Source: Patella vulgata (Eukaryota > Mollusca > Gastropoda > Patellidae). Taken from it: 64,000 nt of DNA. Below, piece by piece: positions 46,422 to 60,700 of this stretch (its first letter is position 1; every line of letters begins with the position of its first letter). The translations under genes and the position numbers were made by a program. Under the pieces are notes generated by a model. It was not told where the DNA came from and did not search any database. It worked only from the letters and a program-made list of their open reading frames with translations. The stretch covers positions 42,216,436 through 42,280,435 of the forward strand of contig NC_065879.2 in assembly GCF_932274485.2 (NCBI RefSeq). The letters are read 5' to 3'.

Positions 46422-49400
46422 ATGTGTTTGTTATTTCTATTAGTAAATAACAACGCTAAAACAGATGAATACAAACTAGTCTTGGTAAATAATAGAGATG
46501 AATACTGGAAAAGACCTACAAAATTGGCTGATTTTTGGGCCAAAGATTTGAATTGCATTTCAGGTAATAAGAACACTGATTTAGTATAGGATTTTGGTTA
46601 TGACTAGTGAGCACCATATTAATTTCTGGTTTATGTACATATCTGATAAATTCAAATTGGAATAAAATAGCCATAATATCACCATTACACTGATAATCCC
46701 ATAATCTTGTAGTATTTTAAAGAATTGTTTGTCATCCACAATCAGCTAAAGTTATCATTCTATTGACTTTAAGTTTATACACGACAGTGTTTATGTTCAT
46801 TAGACTATTTCCAACAAGAAAGATCTTGTGTTGGCTCTATATATAGGCTAAAGTCATATTCCAATTGACTAGAAATTTATCCACTGTGTTTATGTTCCTT
46901 GAAGATTTTCAACTATTTCTAATGATTACTATCAGAGTTATGATCCTTGATCAAGTAGAAAAACTGTCCTTTATGGACTACTTTGACAACTAGCTGCAGT
47001 GGGGAAATGTTTCGTTTATTAGCAACTTACCTTTATTCATCTTAGGATACAGTTGGTCAAGGTTATAAACTTAAACTTTGACATTTTATAAGCTTTGTAC
47101 CTGCATTGTAAATTATTGTTTCCTATAAATTTATTGTTCCCATACCAAATTAGTTGTATAGTTTTCTTCGTCAACTGACAGATCCGATCCAATGAAGAAT
47201 ATTGGCAATATAGATCTGGGTGATAGAGACTATAAAGTGTTGAGAAATAATTTCATCTTTAATGTTTTATATGATTTTGTTTAGGTTTAGATGAAGAACC
47301 TGGAAGAGAAGGTGGAACATGGCTCGGTATGAACAAGAATGGCAGAATTGGTATACTGCTCAATATTTTTGGCGAGATGCATCCTAATAAAAAAGGAAGA
47401 GGTGTGTTTTATATTTTCTTAGTTGTTATTAGATTAAAGCCCCAATATTCCAGACTAAATGGCCAATATGACTTTCATGCCATCCACAATAATAAGTAGT
47501 TTTACAAATAAACATGTCCCACTGCTTGACTGTGCTTCATTCAGTGTTTGAAGACACAACATGTAACGTAGTTTAAACTCTTAAGTATATGTGGTCTTAT
47601 GTAGGTAGAAATGAAATGAAATGAAATGAAATGGGGTTTAAAGATGGGTTCCCAGAAAAGTATTTATCGGGTGGTTATTTCCAATAAAAGTATGGCAATT
47701 TTGTATATATGGAAAGTAGAGATATCCAATCTTACTAGAAAAATACTGAATTCCCCGAAAAACACTCATGGAACGTATACAGGACAAAAATGTAAGGGTT
47801 CCCCTAATCAACAGCCCGACGATTAGGAACTTCTGCACGCATGATGTCAAAGGTCACAAGCGAACATTGAGCGCTTGATGTACAAGTTGATAAACTTTAC
47901 GAAGAGTTAGACGTACAATACTTTCTGAAATAAAAATGACGGAAAAAGACGCGGGTAGTGGATAATCCGAGAATTTAATTAGGATTCGATATTTATAATA
48001 AATAGTAAGCGATTAAAGACAAGATCGTCTTATGTATGCAGTGCTCCTCTGACTCCCAAGACGTAACGTAAACATGACCTGGTTTGATCGAAATTTAATA
48101 GCAGGGCATTTGAAGCATAATTATGACAAATTAATTAGTTTGAATATGTTTTTGGTCCATATATACCATTAAATCACCCAGTTTGTACGCGGGAACCCAT
48201 CTTTAACGTCCTACTGTTCTGTACCTAAACTGGGTTAATGAAGACGGGCATACGCCATACAGTGTGCAGTGAGGGAAATTTTGCCCGGGCAGCGGCACTA
48301 CGGCCTACTCTTATGTCGAATTCCAACTGCCGAGGGATCTTTTACGTGCACGCCAATGTGTACACGGGATCTTGGTTTTTCGTCCCATCCGCACGACTAA
48401 CAGCTGTCCTTGTCAGGCCCTCCGTCCTGCATCACTGACAAAGGGAAACCACGCCGGAAAATCTGGATGAACTTTCTCAGCCATGTAGGTAGAAAATCAA
48501 TTTTAATTAGATTTCAGGCTACTGCCCCTGCCATTTAGAGCACTTAAATTACAGTATTAACTTAAGACTATATCACTATCAGAATAAAACTTAATACCAT
48601 ACCATAATCAATCTACCAAGGTTTCCAGCCTTTACATATATTTTGCAGGCTTTTTGGTGTCTGATTTTATATCATCTACAGAAGATCCAAAAGATTATAT
48701 ATCTAAAATTTCATCTGATAAGTCAAGTTATAATGGTTTCCATCTGATACTATTAGATCACAGGTAAAAAAAACAACTCAACAAACATAGATATCTTATT
48801 GTCACCAGCACATGGATTAAGATAACATTGATTTATCATCCTAAATGAAGTTTTTTTTACATCATTTAAAAGATCCTGTCGACAGTGCCATCTTAAATTA
48901 CAAAGCATGATTTTGGTCTTGCTCTGAATGCACTAATTAGACAATCCTTTCCATTCAACTTAATGAAAGTTGGGTCAATATGCATATTTTCCCTCAAGTT
49001 TTAAACAAATGGTTGCCATGTAAGATATGCCCACATTTAGCAAACAGCGTTTCGGAATACCGGGCTTTCTCCAAAACCGGAAATACTGTAACTTCGAAAA
49101 CCGGAAGTATTTTTATATTGTAGCTTCGAATCACCAGAATGCTATTCCCTTTATAAATGATAAACTTTTCTGTACTTTCAATATTTTATTACATTAAATA
49201 ATTAACAATGCATGCGTACAATATAGTCATAAAATCATTTACATGATATATCAATGCATGCGTAGAATATATTTATAAATATCAATGCATGTAACCGTTT
49301 ACGTTTTGAATACATACAATAATGTATAATGATTCTTAAATCGCGGCAATTTTTTATATAATGTCGCGGTATTTGACATGAGTAACTAAAATCAAATACC

Positions 49401-52400
49401 AAGCGCACTCTTACAAGAGATTATAAATTGTAAAATAATCAACAAAGAATTTATAACATTATCAAAGTAATCAACACAGACCGGCGCTTGCGAGTTTTAA
49501 TCTCACCGATAATTGATTGGTGATTGCTTGTTAATCTTTTCTGGCTTCACACCCATTGAGTTTTAATCTCACCGATAATTGGATGCTTCAAACCCACCGT
49601 TTGAAGTACGGATTATACGGTGTCGATTCAATGGAAATTATGTGACGGGGCGGCTGATTGATGTCGGAATCCGGAACATACAGAATTCAGATTTACCAGC
49701 GATTTTTTGGCTGAAGTAATAAGGAAATAAATCGGGACATAAAAATCAAGTCGGATGTCACAGCCATCCGGAGTGATCAGAGATCGGATGTGACAGAGTC
49801 CACTGTATCATGAGCCATAATCGAGGAAGTTACAGTCTGATATGCTTGAATATTGAAAGGAACCGAGATCTTCGGGATATAAACATATATTTTGAGTTTC
49901 ATCAAAATTGGATAAAAAGTGTGACCTAGAGAATCCACAACCATTGGTATTGCATAATTTTACACTATCTGCATACAAGGAGCAGCCATTTTGTGGGACA
50001 GTTTCGGTCCCATTTTCACGAAATGCAAATTCAACCAGTATTAGGGTGTAACAGTGATATATTTAAACGATTTTTAAAATTGGATAAAAATTGTGACCTC
50101 TAGACTCTAGAGGTTCCACAAGCTAAAATTGTGATTTTTTCGTACAATCAAGGCCCTTATTACCGGAAGTTAAAGTCTGATATGCGTGAATATCGAAAGG
50201 AACTGACATCTTGAGGATAGAAACACATATTTTCAAAATCAGATAAAAATTGTGACCTCTAGAGGGTCCACAAACTTGATATTACATACTTTAACACAAT
50301 GTGCGTACGTGGAGTGGCCAATTTGTCTGGCAGTTTCGGTCCAATTTTCACAAAATTCAAACTCAACCATCACTATGGTGTAACAGTAATATTTTCAAAC
50401 GTTTGTTTAAATCGGATAGAGATTGTGACCTCTAGAGGAACCGCAAGCTAATAACGCTCTTAGCGTACAATCAGGGGCAATAATCCCAGAAGTCAGGGTT
50501 CAAAATGTGTGAATATCTAAAGGGACCGAGATCTTTGGGTTATAAACATACACTTTAAGATTCATCAAAATCAGATAAAAACTGTGACCTCTAGAGTGTC
50601 CACAAGCTAAAATGGGATTTTTCAACAATCGGGGGCTATAATCCATGAAGTTACGGAACCAAGATCTTTTGGAAATAAAGCTGTATTTCAAGTTTCATCA
50701 AAATCGGAAAAAAATTGTGAGAATCCACAAGCAAATTCTGGATGTCTGGACGGACAGTGTCGACGACAATATATGTCCACATGAAAATGTGGGCATATTG
50801 AAAGATAATCTCAAACTCTCACCGGTAAAACATTTGGTGACAGGGATAGTTATACTGAAACAAATCATTGCACAACATTGAATTTCAATTTGGTTCTTGC
50901 TTAGGATAAAACGAACAATCTCAGTAATTTTGAGAAAAGAAATCGCAATAACTTTCACTTTGCGTTTACAAGGTTTACAAGGGATAGTAGCTCTGTGAAA
51001 ATTGTTGAATAACTAGTCCGATTCGGTTTGTTATATAATTCCCATTCGTCGGCTTTTCGGGTAGAAATCGTGGAATAGACTTTATTTTGAAGGTTTTGAT
51101 GTTTAATGACAAAAAAACAATGTTGATATTTTTTCTGAGTAGGTCTTCATGGTATGGGAGGGCATTATTTGAGGGTAGCCTTTTTACGATAATATTCCAA
51201 CTTACTTTTTTATTTCCGCCTTATTTATAATGTTATCGACATATCAGCTGTGATTTGGCAATGTATTAATATTGGCAGGGGTCGTGACTATATTTCAGAT
51301 AGTTTTCCATCACATTATGAAGATATTTCCAAAATGGCGACCATTTTTGGCAGGAAAATTGGACGATGTGCTGATTTTGATTAAGTAGTAGTGTTTGGTG
51401 TCAATATATATGTTTTCAGAGCCACAGATTCCATTTCTGCCCGTTACAACTGTGTAAAATGATCACAGGTTCACCTATTTTGCATATTTCAAAGGTGGCC
51501 AAATTTTTGGTGGGAAAATGGGATGATGTGCTGATATTGATTAAATAGTCGACTATGGTAACAGAATATATGTTTTAGGGAGCTGAGATTCCATTTCTGT
51601 TGTTTACAATTGTGTAAAATGATCACATGTTCACATATTTTGCATGTTTCCAAGATTGCTGCTATTTTTGGCGGAAAAATGGGAAGATGTGCTGATATTG
51701 ATTAAGTAGTCGTCTATGGTATCAGATATATGTTTTCGGGGCACAGATTTCATTTCTGCCGTTTACAATTGTGTAAAATGATCACGTTAACATATTTAGA
51801 ATTCTGGCTGCCATTTGTGGCAGGACGTTTCCTAAACACATTACTGAAAAGCTTTCTGAATCCAATTCTTCTATGTACAAGCTTGTAGCATGTTCGTGGA
51901 AGCAGTGGTGTGTTTTGCCCATTACGTATAATATTATCCAACAATGAAAATTCCTCATCCGAGTTGACCACTAATATCAATTTTCCAGGAAAATAGCACA
52001 TTTACTTGGTCGATCGTGTTGTAGTAGTTGGATTCAAGTCTGATTTTAAGACTTGGTGGTGCCATCAAGACTTTCAGTTTATGTTGTGTGTCAGTTATAG
52101 ATACAAAATTAATGGTTAAAAATGTGAGAATTAATAAATTAATAATAAATTAATAAATTAAAAATAGAACAGAAATGTATGATATTGAATATAAAGTGGT
52201 ATGCAGAGAAATAAAAACAAGAACTACAAATGAAATATTAATACCTGCTATAAGAAACCTTCGTGACATAGGTTATATTATCAACTGACCCCAAGCTGCG
52301 TGTGGAAGAAGTCACTGAAAGGAATAACAAACTATATCACCACTTAAATGACGCTGTTACCCGTCATTTATTGAAATAACGGGTGGCAGTGACGTCAAGG

Positions 52401-55400
52401 TAACCGGTCACATGCTCGTTCCACAATCAGCTTGGAAGTCAGTTGATAACATAATCTATGCGATGGGAGTTTCTTAGCACATATTTCGTTTACAGCCACG
52501 TCCCCACCACCCTGAAACACGTTGCCGTTAGGCAGGAACGAAGCTCCTTTATGTATATATAGGGAAGATACTGAACATCGTCCGTTAGTTCCAACTTAGC
52601 GTCCAAAGAGGAAACATCAAGAAAACTAAAAATTGTTCTTGATTGCTTGACTTTTGATTGTTCTCTGCTTTGAAAGTTAATGAGGATGTTATAGGCGTAG
52701 CGAGAGAGCATCTTACGCCTGGTAGGCACGTCACGGGAGTGTGGTGAGAACGCATCCCGATCTGACTGCTAACTATGAGACCATCTGATCATTTTTCAAG
52801 GTTGTAAATGTGAGAAATGGATTCGGCGCCCCCCCCCCCCCCCGTCCGTAAACATATATATTGACACCAAACACTACTACTTAATCAAAATCTGCACATC
52901 GTCTCTTTTCCTCACTTAAAATGGCTGCCGTCTTAGAAATATGCTAAATATGTAAACATGTGATCATTTTACAAGGATGTAAATGTCAGAAATGGATTCT
53001 GCACCCCCATAAATATACTATTCAAAAAAAGTAGGGGATATTTGATTTTGGGGGCATAATACTAAAATATGCAAATGACTACGAAAAAAGTCACTATAGA
53101 ACCTAACAGAAGAAACATTTCCAGTTACATGTGACGCCCAAACGCACCAATAGCTACCGCATGGAATGCAGGTGATGCTTGGGATCATCATGGGGGTCCA
53201 ACCCAAGATTTGCACGACTCTGACTTTGAATGTTACAGTCATTGTGGCATTGAATTCCAGGGTGGAAACATCAGTTTAATTGTTTTAGTGACCAGAAAAC
53301 AAATTTTGATATGCGTCGGCTTACCCAAAATGAAAGGTTACGTGCCCTTGGCATGCTACAGATCGGCACAACACAGGCGGTTGTGGCGCGGACGATGAAT
53401 GTTTCTCAGTCTGTCATAAGCAGGCTATGGTCCAGATACCGTGATACACAATCTGTACAGGACAGACCACGCTCAGGTCGACCAAGGGCGACAACTCAAG
53501 CCCAGGATCGATTTATCCGTACCTTGGCCTTGAGAAATCGTGTCATCACAGCAAATCAGATCAGCGCTCGTCTTCAAACAGACACTGGTGTGAGAGTGAG
53601 TGGCCAGACGATTCGGAATCGACTGCATAGGGGTCACCTTCGCGCCCGACATCCTCGTGTGATCCCTTGTTTGAGAGATCATCACATTCAGGCAAGACGT
53701 CGTTGGTGTAGGGATCGTCAACACTGGGATAATCGACGCTGGAGCAATGTGATGTTTTCAGATGAGTCAAGGTTCACTGTTGATATTTTGGACAGACGTA
53801 GGAGGGTGTGGCGTCGTCGAAACGAGCGCTTCCAAGACGTTAACGTCATCAGACATGATCGATTTAGGGGTGGTTCTGTTATGGTGTGGGGAGGCATCAC
53901 TGTTGCTGGAAGAACGGCTTTACATGTTGTTGCAGGGCGTGTTACAGGCCAGTACTACCGGGACAACATCTTGGCAGTCCATGTTGTGCCGTTCGCACGA
54001 CGTCATGGCCGCCGTTTCATCTTCCAGGATGACAACGCAAGATGTCACAGGGCCAGGATCGTTACAGGTTACCTCCAACAACAGAACATCACCACATTAC
54101 CTTGGCCAGCACTGAGTCCCGACCTCTCCCCCATCGAGCATGTCTGGGACATGCTTGGACAGAGGTTACGTCAACGTCAACAACGTCCTGCCAATGTCCA
54201 AGAACTTGCTGCTGCGTTGCAACAGGAATGGGACAATCTGGACCAAAATGACCTTAGACGTCTCATTAGCAGTATGCCACGTCGGATCAATGCTTGTTTG
54301 GCAAACAGAGGAGGATTTACCCGTAACTGACTTGGTTGTGATGCTGTGGTAACTTTGCTGTTTGACCCCGGGTATCATTTTACCCTTATAATGGTCAGTC
54401 TGTCCCTTACTTAGTCTAACGATCATTTGGAATAAATCGATGAATGTGAACTTCATTTCATTTTGTCATTTGTTTCTTCGTCAGTTTCATTAGGTGACTT
54501 TAATAACACTTAAAAATCAAATATCCCCTACTTTTTTTGAATAGTATATATATATTGACACCAAACACTACTACTTAATGAAAATCAGCAAATCGTCCGA
54601 TTTTCCCACCAAAAATGGTCGCCATCTTGGAAATATCTTCATGAAGTGATGGAAAAAATCTGAAATATAGTCATGACCCCTGTCAATACCAATACAGTGC
54701 CAAATCACAGTTGATATGTCGATAAGATTATAAATAAGTTGAAAACAAAATATAAGTTGGAATATTATCGCAAAATGGCTGCCTTTCAAATAATGGCATC
54801 CCACACTATGAAGACCTACTCCGAAAAAATTTCAACATTGGTTTTTCGTCATCAAACATCAAAACCTACAAAATAAAACTTGTTCCACGATTGTTACCCG
54901 AAAAGCCGACGGATTTACATTGAGGATCGGACCAAACTATGAATTTCAGTGTAATCATATTCATACTCAAACTTCACTTTTCAGCAAAGGCCATTATAAT
55001 ATGAACTATTTTACAAACTTTGACGAAGATAATCTCTCTAATAAACTAAATAGAGAAGGTAGGGCAAATTAGTTTTTAATTTAGCCCTCCCCCCCCCCCC
55101 ATATGCGACCACGTAATCGCCCCCTGTGGGGAAAAGTCCCCTTAGACCAGTCCCAGTTACATAAATATTATACGTAGTTGTCTGAAATTGTTTTTTGCCC
55201 CTATGGCGCTCGATTCCATATCATCATTCTTCCACTCCTGATCTATGGTTTATACTCTCTCACTGTCATATTCACAGTTATAGTGAATCGCCCAGTTACT
55301 AGTAGCCCTTGGGAGGTAGGTCGTGAGGCGACAGGCTGTGCAAATGTTCTGTCAACTCTCACAAAACATGCAGAATTAACACGCAGTGCAGGCCTCGAGA

Positions 55401-57679
55401 TTCTGTCCTATTTCTGTTCCTTTTGTTTACAAGAATTTGCTCCCATGGATGAACTCAATAGGCCCAGTCTCAAAAAATTAAAAGCTAGCTAGTAATAATT
55501 ACTTATTATACTTTGCTACCGATTACCTCATAGCACCATTCTTCTTCCACTCCCGTGTGGTCTTATACTATCTCATCACTATCTTATTCCCGGTTATAGT
55601 GAACCGCCCAGTTAGTCGTACCACAGACTGTACAAATTTTCTGTTAACTCTCACAAAACAGGCAGATCTCAGGATTCTGTCCCATTGACTCCCATTTCTG
55701 ATCCTCTCATTCACAAGAATTCTCCCAGCAATGACCTCAAAAGCCAGGATCTTGACTCAAATTTTCAAAATTTTCTCAGCAGGAGAAGCCTTCACCAGAT
55801 CCCCCCCCCCCTTTCAGGTTGCTCAGTGTTATAGTAACTTCTCTAAGGTTGACAAAAACCAATAACAATCATATGAACTTTATGCCAACTTGAATAAAAC
55901 TGGTTTTCGGTGAGATAAAGGTTGGCGAACAACTATATAAGAAATACGGTGTATGTTCTACCGGGGCGATCAGACAGTGTTATAGCCAGTATTTTGTTGA
56001 CATTCATTGTGGGGTGGGATTGTTGTTGGCACCTTAGATTTGGACCCGCACCCCCACCCCCTATTCACAGCTTCTAGATCCGCTACTGCCTGAGATAAAT
56101 GTAATGAAATAGTGATCATAATGAAAGATAATTCTATAATTACATATTTTGAAGGTCATGTATTGGGTAGAACTCAAAAGTAGTGACCTTTTAAACTTTA
56201 CAATTACAACTAATTAAGTTGGACCACAAATTTCAACACCAACAGAATAGAATTCTAAAAGCCTGACACCATTGCAAAACATTAAAAAAATCAAAATAAT
56301 TTTACATTTGCACACCAGCTTTTCACATAATATTATGTTAAATGTTTTATTTTGGCAGAATGTATCGGCATTAGTAATTCACCATATCATAAACCATGGC
56401 AGAAAGTATGCAACGGTCAACCTCAGTTTCGATCTGTGATAAACCAGTATCCTAGAACTAAAGAAAAAGATCAGGTTATTGATGGGTTGTTTAATTTGAT
56501 GTTGGATAGAACACTGTAAGAACATACATGTATACATTAACAAAATTTTACTTAATTGGGGGTTTGCACTTCGCAATAAATAATAGTGATTTGGCAATAC
56601 GTTTACATCACAGATGTTTCAATTAGATTATATGTAAAATTTAAAAAGAATTTAATAATCTATTGCCGAGATACATATGTTCAGGCCATCGTATAACATA
56701 TTGAAAAGTAGTGGATCACATATACATTTTCATTTATACAGGAGTTACGCCTTTGTGTACTATTTTATGTACGGTAACTCTTCAGAATCAAGGGTAGATA
56801 ATTCGATGATCAGTAAATATTTTTTTATCCAGATATACTTTCAACACAATTTTATACGTCAGCTTATCTTTCACATTCATAATGTGGACGTATATTGCCG
56901 TCACCCTTATCTGTGTGTGTCTGTGTCTGTGGGTTGCCTACAGACGTCAATTCTTAATGGATTGTATCGAAACTTGGCATACTTATTCCTTATACAACTT
57001 GGCATACTTATTCCTTATACCCTAAGGATGATCCCTATTGTTTTTGGGGCATTTCCAACCCCCCGGGACAGAGCAACGCCCATTTTCTCTTTGTGTGTCT
57101 GTGTGTCGCCTACAGTTCGCAATTCTTAATGGATCGTCTTGAAAACTTTTCATACTTATTTCTCATACCCTAAGGATGACCTGTAATATTTGGCGTGCCC
57201 AATTTTTGTGGGTCTGTCGCCTACAGGCCACAATTCTGGACAGATCCTTTTGAAATTTGCATACCTATTCTTATACCCTAAGGATTATCCCTATTGTTTT
57301 GGGTGGATGCCCAGCCCCCACGGGCAGAGCCACACCCATTTTTTCTTTGTGGGTCTGTTGCCTAGAGGCCATAATTCTTTATGTATGGTCTTGGAAATTT
57401 ACATATGTATTTCTTATAGCCTAAGGACGGCAACTATTGATTTTGCAGAGACAGAGCGTAGGCCCAATTTTTGTGTTTATCATACAGGCGTGGTTTCGAT
57501 TCCCAGGTTGTACGTGAGAAGGGGTAGCGTCACTTGTCAAACCTTGTGGGTTTTCTCCGTGTCCTCCTGTTTCTTCACACTGCTAATAGACCCCTACGCG
57601 CAAGCAAAATTATGGAAATAAAATTGAACCATGTCCCGAAATGACTTAGTTTGTGTCGAGTCGACCTTAAACCCCACCC

Positions 57680-57715
<36 letters not shown>

Positions 57716-60700
57716 GTCACAACCCCCAGGGGCAGAGCCACGCCCACATTTTCATGTGGACGTATATTGTCGTCGCCCCTGTCCATCCGGACGTCCGTCC
57801 GTCCATCCGCCCACAATTTGTTTGTGGACACTCTACAGGTCACAATTTTTATCCGATTTTGACGAAACTTGAAATATATGTCTATCTCCCAAAGATCTCG
57901 GTTCCTTTCGATATTGGCATGTATCGGACCATGACTTCATGGATTATGGCCCCAGATTGTACGAAAAATCACGTTTTTAGCTTGCGGACACTCTATAGGT
58001 CACAATTTTCATCTGATTTAGATGAAACTTGAAATCTAAGTTGATAATCCAAAGATCTCGGTTCCTTTCGATATTTGCGCATATCGGTTTATAACTTCCT
58101 GAATTATGGCCCCTGATTGTACGAAAAATGGCGTTTTTAGATTGTGGTCCCTCTAGAGGTCACAATTATTATCTGATTTAAAAACCTGTTTGAATATATC
58201 ACCGTTACACTGTAATGACGCTTGGGTTCAATTTTGATCCTATTTTGATGAAACTTGAAATACATGTTTATAACCCAAAGATCTTGGGTTATATTCGTGC
58301 ATATCAAATTGTAACTTTCTAAATTATGACCCTTGACAAGGCCCTTGATTGATCGAAATATCGCGTTTTTAGCTTGTGGTCCCTCTAATGGTCACAATTT
58401 TTATCCGATTGAAAAAAGGCTTGAATATTTCACCGTTACACCCTAATGACGACTGAGTGAGAATTTTCGTGAAAATCGGACCAAAACTGCTGGACAAAAT
58501 GGCCGCCCCCGTACGCAAATAGTGGAAATATATGGTATATATATCTGATTTTGATGAAACTTGAAATATAGCTTTATAACCCAAAGATCTTGGTTTCGCG
58601 CATATCGGATCGTAACTTCCTGAATTATGGCCCTTTATTTTACGAAAAATCGAGTTTTGTTTAGCTTGTTCTCTATCCATCTCTTGCAAAATGTGGACGT
58701 ATCCTGTCTGGCAGCCACTGGTTGTGTTTATCGTTTACAGACTGCAATTCTGAATGGATCATTTTGGAACTTTGCATATTTATTCCTTATACTATAAAGA
58801 AAAGACAGCAATTATTTATTTTGGTGCATGCCCCGACCCCCATCATGAATGTCGACGTATATTGCAGCGGTACCGTACCAATGCTCATGTTTTTCTTAAT
58901 TTAAAAAGTTTGTGTTAGAATATAATTTGCAAAAGAAAAAAAGGTATTATTGAGAGTTGTTTGTCATATAGAAACGTTTTTAGGTCTCGTACCCAACTAA
59001 ATTGACTCACCCTGATGTCATCCCTCCCACTGATTGTAACGGCCAACCGAATATTTACTTCTGATTGGTTTGAGTTGTTACCATTTGACATGTTTGCTGG
59101 TAAGCACAACTCATCTGAAACAGTTCACGAGATTTCATTCAATTTGACATAGAGAGCTCTATTTATTAGACATGTGTCACGTGTGAAGGGAGCCAATTCT
59201 AATATTTTCACAGAGCTTTGTTGAGACTTTGCTTGTAAGTACAATTATTCACATAATGTACATGGAAGGAGATAATGGATGATGTTCTTTTGGCGATCTG
59301 TAGTTTTTTACCATGAAGCCCCTGTGGTGAGAGGTTACAACTTTTATTTTCAATTTCATTTATGCAGTAACCTTTCAACTGATGTATCTCAACTTTTGTT
59401 TAATTAAGAGGCATTGACATTTATTTTATGTAGATGTATCTATCAGTAAGTGCCAAATAAACGGAATTGATGGTTACATATAATATTCTTTGTTATTCCA
59501 GATTATATCCAGATCCAGTTTTAATAAAGATGGCGGAAGAGAACTGTCATAAATTAAGTGATGAATCTGTATTAAAACAACGATCTGCTTTGTGTGTTTG
59601 TTGCCCAACTATTGAATATGGCACACGGTATACAAGTTAATTTTTGTCCCCCGCCTTTCGAAGAAAGCAGGGGACTATTAAAATGGGTTTGTCCGTCCGT
59701 CTGTCTGTCTGTCCTTCACACTTTTTGGGACACAATAATTCTCTTTCTAATTGAGCTACAATGTTTAAACTTGGTGTAGGTGTTTATTAGGTCAATGCCT
59801 TGATGGAGTTCGAAGATGAGAATTTTCGGCTTAGGGTAAGCTATGGTGGCTGAAAGCGTCATTTAGATCGGCGGGTTTCTAGATACAACGCGAGAGTCGC
59901 CGTTAAGCCAGCACGACGAAAAAGGCGCCGATCTTAAAGTTATTGTGTTTCATGTATATCATGTATTTTTTCGGCGACCTTTTCGTCGCGTGGCTTAACG
60001 GCGACTCTCGCGTTGTATCTAGAAACCCGCCAATCTAAATGGACGCTTTCAGCCACCATAGTAAGACGAGATAAGCAATTTGATTGGTTGATATACATGA
60101 AACACAATAACTTTAGTTCTAATTAAGTGAGAGTGAGGTCACTTGGTGTATAGCTTTATTACAACAATACCTTGACTAACTTCGATTATGAATATTTTCT
60201 GCTGAGGGTAAGCAGAGCGATAAGCAATTTGATTGGCCGATACTTTGGAACTCAATAACTCTCTAATTGAGCTAGAATGTTCAAACTTGGTGTAGGCGTT
60301 CATTAGGTGAATGCCTTGATGGAGTTCTATGATGAACATTGTATGCTTACGGTAATCAGAAATAAGCAATCTGATTGGTTGATGCTTTGAGGCACGATAA
60401 CTTTGGTTATAATGAAGTGAGAGCGATGGAACTCCGAAAATAGATTCATTATATCATTACCTTGACTAATTTCGATGGTGAGAATTTTCTGCTTAGGCTA
60501 ATGAGCAGTAAGCAATTTGATTGGTCAAGACATTGGAACATAACAACTCTGCTTTTAATTGAGGTAGAATGTTTAGACTTGATGTAGATGTTCATTAGGT
60601 GAATGTCTTGACTGAGTTTAATGATTAACATTTCGAGCTGAAGCTAAACAGAGCTAATCAATTTCATTGGTCGATGCTTTGGGACAAGATAATCTTGATT

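Larger units (their letters stand above)
51047..54911. mobile_element. Foldback element FB2, split by a Tc1 element
   Basis: The outer ends are inverted: cgtcggcttttcgggtag at 51047 and cccgaaaagccgacgg at 54896. The left arm reaches about 51800 and contains three tandem units of about 180 bp (gatgtgctgatattgatta, tacaattgtgtaaaatgatc). The right arm is 52790-53017 plus 54545-54911, and the Tc1 element lies between those two parts. The centre (51800-52790) is single-copy and without a recognised protein. It lies in TANGO2 intron 3. Confidence 0.75.

Noticed and set aside
53473-54456. Additional open frames on both strands within the Tc1 element
   Set aside because: Shadows of the 339-aa transposase in other frames.
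56030-56095. A complete hAT element ending near 56093
   Set aside because: The sequence cttctagatccgctactg resembles a hAT terminus, but I found no matching left end or 8-bp duplication.
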